64,000 bases of DNA, taken from positions 3,038,001 through 3,102,000 of the forward strand of contig JAJGBQ010000004.1 of the NCBI GenBank assembly GCA_022457065.1. Reading direction: 5' to 3'. Under the pieces are notes generated by a model. That model saw nothing but the letters and a program-made list of their open reading frames with translations, ran no database searches and was not told the origin of the DNA. Origin of the DNA: Curvularia sp. ZM96 (taxonomy: Eukaryota > Ascomycota > Dothideomycetes > Pleosporales > Pleosporaceae). This document shows positions 55,388 through 64,000 of this stretch, piece after piece. A program made the translations under genes and the position numbers. Within the stretch, counting starts at the first letter, position 1, and each line of letters begins with the position of its first letter.

Positions 55388-57051
55388 ATGCTCCCGCCCC
55401 CAGTTGACGACTGCGACGAGTGCGTCCCGGAGTATGCCCTCCAACGGAGCCCCATGAGTGTCGCCATCTCTGCGTCGCCCTTCATTCTCACTTTCCTTGT
55501 TGTGGCCTCGGTGGTATCGCACAAACTGTTCCCTCTCTTGTCGGGCAACGCGCATCGCAAGTCGCACTATGAGAGCCCACATCTTTCGGGCGTTGCGCAG
55601 CGTGACAGAGCGTCTCTGCTCAAGAGCTTACGCCCCACGCCAAAGTCGCTGGCAAGCATCATCTTCTCCGCCAATTTTGCCCTCTCGGCTGTGCTCGTAG
55701 AACTGATTCTATGCGAAATCTCAAACACTATCCATCACGCGACTCGGACCCTAGCCCTCAAGGTTACGCTGCCGTCGCTGCTCTTCCTCCTCGTCATCGC
55801 GACACCAGCTTTCGAGATACACTCCATCATATCAGGCACCGGCTTGACATTTAGCGGAGAACATTCGGCGCGACGCAGGGTAGCTTGGGCTTTGGAGCTT
55901 TTTGGGCTGGCAGTATGGCTGGCAGGCTTCTGGTACCTAGGACGCGGGCTGTTAGGCTCATACCTACACGAAGCGTCAGGCGAGCACCACCATACGTTTA
56001 GTGAGGGTTGTCTCGAGAGAATAGGCATCATCGGTATCAGCTTGATGGCTTCCCTAGCCGGCTTTGCCGCCATATCTGCACTTTGGCAAACGTTTGGTGT
56101 CAAGTATCGACCTGTCAGTCTCTATTCACATGACCAGTCCTATTCTAGCAAGACTAACAACCATAGGTCACGGAGTCAGACATTGCACGCAAACAAGCTG
56201 GCATTCAGGCAACGAACGACATGCTTCTCACCAAAGAAAGCCGGCTCCGCGCACTTGAACGTAAACTATCTGAGAACCCACAACAAGGCTTCATGGGCCG
56301 AGTAGTAGGATCAATTCGCGGAAACCCAGATGTCCAAGAACGAACGACCTTGCAGTTGGAGATTCAAGGCTTGGAGACAATGCGCCATTCACTTCAAAAT
56401 TCTATGACTATCCTCCAGAACCGGCGACAGTCGCAGCTACGTGCACACACTGCATACGGACGACTATTGAGCATGTTCTCCTACATCTTCGCAATTTACT
56501 GCGCGTATCGCATTGTTGCCACAACTATCAGTACTCTCCGTCGCCTCTCTTCTCCCAATGCGAGCTTCTCGAGCAGCGATCCTATCAACAATGTCCTTGC
56601 TCTGCTTGCTAAGCACTGGGATCCGACCATTGATCGAGTGGCATGGAGTCGTACCATCTCTTTTCTGCTCTCCGGCGTCATGCTTCTTCTTTCCTTCAAC
56701 AGCGTCTTCCAAACGTTTTTTCTCTTTGCAAAGGTCGTACCTGGTCTGTTACATCACACAAAGACCAACTTTGCCCTCATAATCTCCCAGATCGCAGCAA
56801 CCTATGTCATCAGCTCGGCGCTGTTACTCCGCAGCAATCTACCGCCCGAGATGAAGAGCAAAATAGGAGATGCATTAGGGGCACCGTTAGAACCGGGGTT
56901 TACTGAGAGATGGTTTGAGGGCTGGTTCCTGGCTGCAAGTGCCGCCACAGCTTTGGGGATCTGGCTAGGCAAACGTCTAAAGGGGGCTGAGTGGGACGAT
57001 GACGGAGAAGGGGGTGATGTAGATGTAGAAATGGGGAAGCGGAGCACATAG
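55388..57051 (+). CDS. Golgi pH regulator / GTG-type membrane protein
   Basis: Model 55388..56113 joined to 56167..57051 (intron GTCAGT..CATAG), 536 residues. About eight or nine membrane segments: SVAISASPFILTFLVVASVV, SIIFSANFALSAVLVELIL, LPSLLFLLVIATPAFEI, ALELFGLAVWLAGFWYLG, GIIGISLMASLAGFAAIS, then a cytosolic loop with ESRLRALERKLSENPQ coiled coil, and the C-terminal group including LLSMFSYIFAIYCAYRI and SFLLSGVMLLLSF. The order and the GISLMASLAGFAAISA block identify the GPHR/GTG family (Golgi acidification anion channel in animals; abscisic-acid receptor candidate in plants). The splice restores YRPVTESDIARKQAG, a conserved site. Confidence 0.92.
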
Positions 57052-57449
57052 CTATCATGTCAGGTAGTGTGACTACGAAGTCTTACAGTTACTGGCTGAT
57101 GCCATGAACAAACAGTGCACCCTCATCTCAATTCCTCGAACACTGTATGCAGACTTGATACCCGTCGACACAATTAGGAAAGTGGTCAAGTCGAGTGTTG
57201 CGTGATAAGAAGCACGAAGGAGCTGCGGCAACGCGTTAGCAAGCATCTTGCGCGCTTGCTAAGCACCAACCACTGACCCGCAATAATGCACCATGCGCAA
57301 CGCTTTGATGAGGTTGACGTCGATGTTGCCCGATCTGAAAGTGACGTCAGGCGCAGTGGGGCAGCTTTGCAGATGAAAAGGCACCAGGCGCGCTCTGCCT
57401 GAGAACCATTCCCCAACATCTGCAATCATCCCAAGACTCTACAATCAGA
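57052..57449. other. Intergenic
   Basis: Nothing recognisable. Confidence 0.4.
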
Positions 57450-57503
57450 GTGAGTACTTTTTAGTAATTACCAGAGTGCAGTTTAGAGACTAACACGGTG
57501 TAG
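57450..57503 (+). other. Probable 5' leader intron of the small hydrophilic protein gene
   Basis: Non-coding stretch with all three splice signals in order and spacing: GTGAGT donor, GACTAACAC branch and GTGTAG acceptor, 54 nt. It lies about 295 bp upstream of the ATG at 57798. Confidence 0.5.
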
Positions 57504-57797
57504 GCTTTTAAACTCCACACAAAACGTATGTTCTTCCCTTTTGTTGCACCCGTTCTATCCGCGATGTACACAGCATCAGTCGCAACTCCAGAATGTGCTT
57601 GCGTACACGAGGCCGACAGCTTGATTGCTTTGAAAGCTCTGGCTTGGTTCTAACCCTGCTTGTGTACGGAAGTGGCATTGGGATATGTTGCGACCTGTTT
57701 GCCCTCTTACCTTCCTGCACTTCGTTGCATTTACGACCATATACATGTCCAAGCACTAACACTAAACAGCTCTTCTCCAACCCAACCACACACCAAA

Positions 57798-58010
57798 ATG
57801 TCTGCTCCCAACGCCGGCCGCCAGTCTCCCGAACCCTCGCGCCAATCTGGTGCCCAAGCCGGCCAAATCTCCGACAACGTCAACCAGCAGGGTGCTGGAC
57901 CCAAGGAGGGCGCCGAGAAGGCCAGCGACAACACCAAGGACAGCCTGAGCTCAAACCCTTCGCACCCTCTCAAGGACCACAGCGAGGAGGTTACTAGCAA
58001 GAAGGTCTAA
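57798..58010 (+). CDS. Small hydrophilic protein, conserved in ascomycetes
   Basis: Single exon, 70 residues, starting at the ATG with CACCAAA context. Almost no hydrophobic residues; rich in Ser, Gln, Asn, Gly, Lys and Glu, with PKEGAEKASDN and a C-terminal HPLKDHSEEVTSKKV. It is probably disordered. I recall short fungal proteins with the same 'SGRQSP...SNPEH...HAEE' plan but no assigned role. Upstream ATGs exist in the leader (for example near 57593), so translation may be regulated. The promoter side carries a likely leader intron. Confidence 0.75.
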   Translation: MSAPNAGRQSPEPSRQSGAQAGQISDNVNQQGAGPKEGAEKASDNTKDSLSSNPSHPLKDHSEEVTSKKV

Positions 58011-58586
58011 ACGTATCTGGGGTGCAAGCAAGATGAACATTACGCAACTGTGCATCTGAAGGATTAGGGGGATTAGCACTACGTGATTAGTTTCTATGGA
58101 TGGACCATATCGATTACGATAAATGAATGAATAATAATATCAAGATTTGAAACGACTGCTTCTACGGGACGACCGATTTGATGGTGTTCGAGGCTCTAAT
58201 GATTTGCTGGTGAGTTTCCGCAGGCAATTGACATTGTGTATGCTTTCGTAGAATTTATTCACCATCTAGAATCCAAATTGAAACTTGTAGGCTTGCAAAG
58301 GACACTTTATTCCAGTGTTCAAAATTCATGACGTAGTTATGACAATACCTTTCACATGCCGCTCTTATCCACGACTTTTCCCTGATACATACAATACCTC
58401 CCCACCCTTTTTACCCCGCCATTTCCAACTTTTTTCCTTCCCGCTCAGTTGATTCCCTCTCAACAACCATTTGAACAACTTCGACTTGCATTTTGAAAAT
58501 GAATGCATGCACGTTTGTGTGGATTTTTTTTGGAATGGGATATAGGATGCATTCCTCGAAAATTGACCAAAAGAAATTCCAAACCA
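58011..58586. other. Intergenic
   Basis: 3' region of the small protein gene and 5' flank of the tRNA. Nothing else seen. Confidence 0.5.
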
Positions 58587-58676
58587 GGGCGCTTGGTCTA
58601 GGGGTATGATTTTCGCTTCGCATCCTAAAACGTGCGTACTTGTGAAAGGTCGTGGGTTCAATTCCCACAGCGTCCA
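58587..58676 (+). tRNA. tRNA-Ala(CGC), with 18-nt intron
   Basis: Acceptor arms GGGCGCT and AGCGTCC pair over 7 bp, with A as discriminator at 58676. The third pair is G3-U70, the alanine identity element. D arm GTC..GAT; anticodon stem TTCGC/GTGAA; loop TT-CGC-A with anticodon CGC at 58619-58621; intron 58623-58640 one base 3' of the anticodon, the canonical place; T arm GTGGG-TTCAATT-CCCAC. Mature length 72 nt without CCA. The D arm and 5' half (TGGTCTAGGGGTATGAT) look more like fungal proline tRNAs. Non-A/T terminator-like T run TTTTTTT follows at 58687. Confidence 0.85.
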
Positions 58677-59070
58677 TCGTGAATTCTTTTTTTGATAATC
58701 AATCGGTCGTGTTTTTTTTGGTGGGTGGAAAGCATGGTGTAGGCGGGGATGGTGGGGTTGGCTGGTTGGTGATGGGATGGGGGGATGAGGTCTCTTTTTT
58801 TATTAGTGCGGCGAAGGAGAGAAGGACGGGAGCATTAGCGTTGGAGTAGGCGGTGGATATGTGATGGTCTAAGAGGGACGAGTTCGAATAGAACTTATTC
58901 TTCTAGTAGCGTTAGAGCAGATGAAGAAAGGTTGGAAGATTGGAAGATTCGTTGCATGCATCTCGCATCCAAGGGAACACGCTCAAGCTTGTCGCCATGG
59001 CATGTCTTTACAGATGTTTTGGATTGATTCTACTAGTAGTATCCTACCCTTTTCATAGGCCATTATCATC
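58677..59070. other. tRNA 3' flank and aminotransferase 3' flank
   Basis: Begins with the T run after the tRNA, a likely RNA polymerase III stop. No other feature. Confidence 0.5.
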
Positions 59071-60582
59071 TCATCCTTCTATCGCAGCGGCTAGTTGCTC
59101 TTCACCGTGGGTTAGCTTTGGTGCTTCGACTGTAGCACTCGCCTCTCCTTTCTTTGCTCTCTCACACAACTCTAACAGCCTCGGCGCAGCCCACTTGAAA
59201 TCGTCTACCTCCAGATAAATCTGCCCACTGAGCCTAACCCACAACTTTCCAGCATGAAGCGCAGTCTGGAAATACGCATCCACCTCCATAGCTGCCGTCC
59301 TTTTAATCCAAGCTGCCACCTTCACCGCATCATCTATGTCTAATTCTCCTTTGCTTCGATCTATTTCGTCTTTCTTCTTGAAAACCAATGGTAGCTCAAC
59401 ATTAGCAAACGCACACTGCCTCATTGTTCCACTCTCGGTGGTCATGACACTCGTCCCCAAGATCTCTGCCATGCACTCTCCTCCTTTGCGGGCAATGTTG
59501 TAGCAATACTCGCGGATCTTGGCCTCGCCCCCACAAACTTGCGTGCGGAACTCGAGCGCGGCCGGGATGCAAAGATAGGGCGTGGTGTCCATCGTTGCGA
59601 CATATTCAAATAGAAAGATGAAGGGGGTCCGACCGTAAGTGTTTTCGGGTTTGCCAGGGTATTGATACCCGTGAGATGTGGGGATTGAGGTACGTATCAG
59701 ATGCTGGTTGCGGAAGGGTACATGGAACACAGCGCAGGACCGAGGTGTATAAAGCCATCTGGGGATGATGAGCATCGATTTCCGGCTAGAGGTTAAGTCA
59801 TTTCGACATATTGATAGGAACTTACTTGTGGCAGTTACTGACGAAGAAATCGGGACTGACCTTCCCGAGGTGTGTCAAATCGATCATGCCTTGGGAATTG
59901 TTAGTTGGCAGCCCCTTTTTGAGATCTTTCCTGTTCCACGAGGAGAAAGTCACACACCAATCCCATGCGCCCCATCAACCAAGCTCAAAATACTCATCTC
60001 CTTGCAGGTCTCCACCAGCTGCTCCCACGGAAGCCTCGCCCCAGGAAACGTCGACACGGTATCAAACATGGCCACCCTGACCCCCTTCCCGTCCGCTCTC
60101 AAACTCCTCACTTTCGCTTTAAATGCCTCCAAAATCGCCTCATCCTCGATTGGATACACCAGATCCACCTTCTCACATTTTACCGGCAGGACATCTCCAA
60201 TGCTAGCCACAGTCTTCTCGCACGCCGGATACACTGTCGAAAAAGTCACTACCACATCTCCTGGCTCGAACTTGATGTTTCTCAGCACGGTATTGACACC
60301 TGTCGTGGCGTTGGGGACAAAAACAACTTCGTTTTGATGCACTCCAAGGAGAGGTGCAATTTGAGAGCGGGATTTGGCCAGGAGAGGGTAGTTAGTATAT
60401 GAGATGAATGTGTCGGGCCGCTCGATGGCGGTAGTTTGGAGAGCGTAGTGTGCTTCGCGCACGGGCTTTGGGTGCGTGCCAAAAGAGCCGTGGTTGAGAG
60501 GTTTGTATGTTGGCGCGAATTGGAAGTGCATGGAGCGTATGGAATGCCCAAAGGGTGGATGAAGGGGCTTTTTGATAGTCAT
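59071..60582 (-). CDS. PLP-dependent aminotransferase class V (isopenicillin-N epimerase-like)
   Basis: Three exons: 60582..59958, 59889..59826, 59758..59071; 458 residues. Intron 1 (59890-59957) uses a CCAAG acceptor after a CAACTAAC branch, giving DGAHGIGMIDLTHLGKV; intron 2 ends CCCCAG and restores NCHKWLYTPRSC, where the Lys is the PLP-binding residue. Other marks: LNHGSFGTHP near the start, PNATTGVNTVLRN in the cofactor phosphate region and LVDGAHG with the Asp that pairs the pyridine nitrogen. Enzymes of this subgroup act as epimerases or cysteine-desulfurase-like lyases on amino acids; there is no beta-lactam gene nearby, so the label describes sequence type only. Confidence 0.9.
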
Positions 60583-61091
60583 GGCTAGAGGGGGATGACG
60601 GGAGTATCTGAAGAGCTACAGCGCTGAAAACACAGCCTCTGATTTTCTAACGATACATCCAACTGAGTATATTATGTACACTTCCTGTCAATAACCAGGA
60701 TCCTAGAGAAGAAGAACTTGCGAGAAAACGTGACGAGTTTGTGTTTAGTTCTATAGTTGCTGCTACCTACTCAGGTCTCGCACGGGCCAGGGGGCCTTGC
60801 AGTGTGGGGTTCCTTCATCCTCTTTCTGGGTTTGCCCCACCTCATCTGTCTAAGCAAATGTGTCTCGGTTTCATCAGGACTTCTGCAAACATCCACATAT
60901 ATCATTGCACATTCTGGTAGTTTAATTTCTGAATTATCTCCTATAGCAAATAGCTGATCGTACGGCAAGACACAGCTCATTCTTCAAGAGAAAATGCAGA
61001 TTGATAAGGCATTTAGTAAGACAAGAAGCAAAAAGCATATTAGCAGTACATTACCAACCCCCCTCTATCTTTCCTTCGCCACGACTCTCTA
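60583..61091. other. Intergenic
   Basis: Upstream of the aminotransferase and downstream of the GNAT gene. No supported gene. Confidence 0.5.
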
Positions 61092-61730
61092 TCAAACCCC
61101 AAAATCCTCCAACCTCTGTCCTTCCTTGAAACCCCATGTCCAGCAATCCGCATTAATATCCTCACCATTCCACATAATCCCGCTAACCTTCTTCACGCCA
61201 TGGTTCTGAAACCCCAACCTGCGAAACAACTTCTTCGCATTCTCATTCTCATCGCCCGTGAAGCCCGCAAAAACATGTACACCTTTCTCTTCCTCATAAA
61301 ACTTCATCAAGGCGCGTACAGCCTCCGTCGCATACCCCTTCCCATGGTACTTCTCCAGGATATTAAACCCCACATCAGGAAGCGCGGGAGCCTTGATTCC
61401 TTCGATGCGGGCCAGCTGCATACTCACGACCCCAATGTATTCGTGTTTTCTCTCTGAGAAAGGCGTCTCTGAGTCTTCGGCCTCGTTTTCAGGCCTTAGA
61501 GATACCACGTAGCGGCCAAAGCCTGTTTTCTCAAAGCTTTCCATAGTGGTTTGGAGACGGCGCTGCGCTGCATCGCGATCTGCAAAGTCCTTTTTCGCGT
61601 CGGGATGCACGCGAAGGGAAGCAGCGCCGTGTAAGAGTTCCAGAGTGAAGTCGATATGAGCGTCAGATGAGGGGTTGCTGTAGGAAATGTAGAGGCGCGG
61701 TGTCGTGATGTGAAAGTTGAAGTCTAACAT
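61092..61730 (-). CDS. GNAT-family acetyltransferase (RimJ/RimL type)
   Basis: Single exon, 212 residues, ATG at 61730. N-terminal TPRLYISYS strand as in RimJ/RimL-like proteins, a middle beta strand YIGVVSMQLA, then the acetyl-CoA binding motif A region DVGFNILEKYHGKGYATEA (pyrophosphate loop HGKGYA) and the late motif B NENAKKLFRRLGF. Transfers an acetyl group from acetyl-CoA to an amine; the substrate is unknown. Length is normal for the family. Confidence 0.88.
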   Translation of the reverse strand: MLDFNFHITTPRLYISYSNPSSDAHIDFTLELLHGAASLRVHPDAKKDFADRDAAQRRLQTTMESFEKTGFGRYVVSLRPENEAEDSETPFSERKHEYIGVVSMQLARIEGIKAPALPDVGFNILEKYHGKGYATEAVRALMKFYEEEKGVHVFAGFTGDENENAKKLFRRLGFQNHGVKKVSGIMWNGEDINADCWTWGFKEGQRLEDFGV

Positions 61731-62355
61731 TTTGGTCTGTTATTCAGCTGTCATGTATACCGTGTTGTGAATCTGGTTGCGATGGGATGTTGATGTATGC
61801 TTCAGTCACATCAGGCATACTACAGCAGTGGGCCCGCGTGAGTCATGAGATAGGATCTTGCAGGCAGCAACGGTTTTCAGGTACGCGCTAGTTGAGATGG
61901 GGAAGCTCAGTATCTACTCCAGAGCTCCTTGACATTAGTGGAACGTGATTCGCAGTTGTGCCGTCCTGATAGCCATGTTGTGCTTTGTAAGCGCATATCT
62001 CAACGCCTCGTTCCGAGCGTACAAAGTTGTCCCCAAAGTCAATAATGCAATACGTTAGACCATATGCAGCTGGATATCTAACACATAACAAGTCTTTGAA
62101 CCCTGTGATTACGATAATTCAAGGGAGTGTATTCGTTTCTATAGATTTTATGTTGGTTTTATATATTCCAATACGGCAATGGCTATGTTTCAAACGCCAG
62201 ACAGAATCCCACCCGTTTCACAATTTATTCAATATAACGTAGTTCATAAGCGAGCTGATCACCCAAGCGAGCTGATCACACCCCACCAGCGCGTTAAAGT
62301 CAAGACGTTATCACAGTCTTTTATCATAGTCGATAAAGTATTACGATATACTAAA
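61731..62355. other. Gap before transposon, with short tandem repeat
   Basis: The 15-mer AAGCGAGCTGATCAC occurs at 62248-62262 and 62265-62279. It lies just beyond the 3' end of the transposase and may belong to the element's subterminal or terminal repeat. The other element end is not visible before 64000. Confidence 0.45.
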
Positions 62356-63884
62356 TTAATTATCAGAATCGCTACTATCACTTGCACTATCTATCTCAAC
62401 TGCGCAGGTACGAGCGTTGTGTCCAGTCTGCTTGCAACGCCCGCACCGCCTCTCTCCTCGAACCCTCTTCGACGCACTCTCACCATCACCACGACTACTA
62501 CCCGCCTGTTCAGCCAATACTTCTTGAACTTCGCCTACAGTAAGAGTCTCTTCTGTCCGTACGTATCGCCGCTTACGGCTCTTACGCTTGTTTGATTCAT
62601 CTAGAGCCGCTTGAAGAGTAGTAATTTTCTCTGTCAGAAGCACCATTTTATGTGCCATTTGCTGAGCCCTTTACTCAGCTGCGCGATCTGCTCGGTGAGT
62701 GAATTGGCAGAAGACCCACGGCGTTTTCTCACGCTCTCTTGAATAAGACCAATTTGAGCCTCAACCTCGCGCGCGTTGCGTGGTGTCTGCGCCTCCCAGG
62801 CGGCTACCCGTCGCGGTGATTGATATGGTGTCTGCACCACTACGTCAAGCTTAGATAGCACAGCCTGTGGGTCGTGTGGGACTAGACCAGCGCCTCTAAA
62901 GCCAGCTTGGATATTCTCCTTCGTGATAGACTGCTCAAAAGCAGTCTTAAAGGCTGGCAGGAAGGTCTCCTTGCTGATATAGTGGGTGCGGTTGCGTGCC
63001 AAGCCTGAAACAGCGTCGCCATACTTGCGCTTCAACGGCGAGAAGCAGGCGACGTCAAGGGGCTGCAATAGGTGAGACGAGTGCGCAGGCATACAGATAA
63101 GAATAATATTCTTCTCCTTGCAAAGATCTTGAAAATCGACGGAGCAGTGGCTCTCATGGCCGTCAATGATAAGCAGTCGATACCCACCCACAGTATGCCT
63201 CTTTGTATGGGTATCAAAGTGCTCCAACCAGGCAAGACTAAGCTGATTATTCGTCCAGCCATTAGGACTGACTTCAAGAACCCAGTCAGCAGGTAAGTCT
63301 TTAAACCAGACGTTGATAAGCACCTTGCCCGCAAAGACAACGAAGGGTGGTATCCGGCGACCCGTCGCGCCCACGCCTTGGATCACAGTAACCCACTCAC
63401 GGTTGCCTGGCTGTACCCGCTTCTTTTTGCCATATCCCTCTGAGCTTGTGACAACTAACTGTGATGAAATCTTGCCCATCATAAAGCCAGTTTCGTCAAA
63501 GTTGTAGATATCATCGTCTACAATACCCCACTTCTGCTTCATCCTCTGGACTAAGTCGAACCAGCGCTGGATAGCCGCTAGGTCCTCGCAGGCGGCTCGC
63601 TGGTGATCATAGGGACGGCTCCAGCGCGTACGGAGCTCAGGAGTTCGCTTAACAAAGTTATCAACCCAGTTCTTGCCAACAGGGTTGCTCCCTCGCTCAT
63701 GCAATAGTTTATCAGCCATAGCTCGAACGTCAGGCTTTGTAGGCGCAAATCCTCGCGCAGACTCTTCAAGAATACTCTCAACTATAGCCTCCTCTTCTAG
63801 CTTGTTTAGGCGCTTTAAATTTGCTTCGCAGTCGCGTCGAGGGCGTATTCCAGCACGTCGAGTAGATAGAGTACTTTGAGGCAC
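62356..63884 (-). mobile_element. Pogo-type DNA transposon, transposase with one frameshift
   Basis: The upstream frame (63884..62634, 416 residues) contains a helix-turn-helix CENP-B/Tc5-type region (residues ~20-90, GKNWVDNFVKRTPEL), then the DDE domain: FDETGFMMG (first Asp), LLIIDGHESHCS (second Asp) and SSHLLQPLDVACFSPLKR (third Asp). It ends early at SKWHIKWCF. The continuation lies one frame over (62658..62356): MAHKMVLLTEKITTLQAAL, a basic stretch and a CCHC zinc knuckle CGRCKQTGHNARTC, then an Asp/Ser tail. One base missing near 62675 (GGGCTCAGC) explains the split. The DDE triad is intact, so the copy is young or the break is an assembly error. Confidence 0.88.
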
Positions 63885-64000
63885 GTTATAGATAGAGGCA
63901 GCACGTCTTTGGCTTTGAACACGTTGTGATTGGACATCAGAAAGAGCAAGTTGAAGATCTGATTCAGGATAAGTTAATTGATGATCGCGTTGTTGCGACA

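Noticed and set aside
59071..60582. Idea that the isopenicillin-N epimerase-like gene marks a beta-lactam cluster
   Set aside because: No synthetase, isopenicillin-N synthase or acyltransferase is present nearby; class V aminotransferases of this type are common and unrelated to antibiotics in most fungi.
1..64000. CRISPR arrays, bacterial operons, riboswitches and rRNA
   Set aside because: None seen; the genome is eukaryotic, with spliceosomal introns in most genes.

Overview
The window is nuclear DNA of a filamentous ascomycete, most likely a dothideomycete of the Pleosporales. The genes have short introns (about 48-110 nt) with GTRNGT donors, CTAAC-like branch points and YAG acceptors. 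Gene content fits: a TmpL-like AMP-binding/transmembrane/reductase protein, a HET-domain protein, Crh-type cell-wall transglycosylase, a GRIP golgin, zuotin, an SR-protein kinase and a pogo-type transposase. The taxonomic call is inference; no marker was searched. Spliced models given here were assembled by hand and each closes in frame unless stated.

Layout. 1-5.1 kb is a housekeeping block: DUF7918-type protein (5' end outside the window), HAD hydrolase, dolichol-phosphate mannosyltransferase DPM1, coiled-coil protein. 5.5-6.0 kb holds an intron-rich cysteine-rich small protein whose start I could not find. 6.6-10.1 kb is the ten-exon TmpL-like gene and 11.7-12.95 kb an eight-exon enoyl-CoA hydratase. 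13-26 kb is an accessory compartment: a broken HET gene, a broken gamma-glutamyltranspeptidase gene with several C-to-T type stops, a secreted alpha/beta hydrolase, two small secreted proteins, a decayed cysteine-repeat protein and a diverged 105-bp direct repeat flanking one of the secreted-protein genes.

26.4-30.1 kb returns to conserved genes (RS-rich nuclear protein, small membrane protein, TANGO2/NRDE protein). 31.1-36.5 kb carries three neighbouring genes that all start with a signal peptide: an aldonolactone-oxidase-type FAD enzyme, a GMC oxidoreductase and an acetoacetate-decarboxylase-like protein with a possible one-base frameshift. 37.4-57.1 kb holds a conserved core: an unknown protein, a MARCH5-like RING-CH ligase, Crh transglycosylase, SR-protein kinase, Imh1-type GRIP golgin head-to-head with zuotin, a universal-stress-domain protein and a Golgi pH regulator homologue. 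57.8-61.7 kb holds a small hydrophilic protein, an intron-containing tRNA-Ala(CGC), a class V aminotransferase and a GNAT acetyltransferase. The right edge is a pogo-like transposase interrupted by one frameshift.

Two themes stand out. At least four introns are multiples of three and free of stops, so a plain ORF reading hides them inside the protein (DPM1, TmpL-like, FAD oxidase, golgin). The 13-26 kb block combines decayed genes, transition-biased damage and secreted-protein genes, the usual look of a fast-evolving, effector-bearing compartment.
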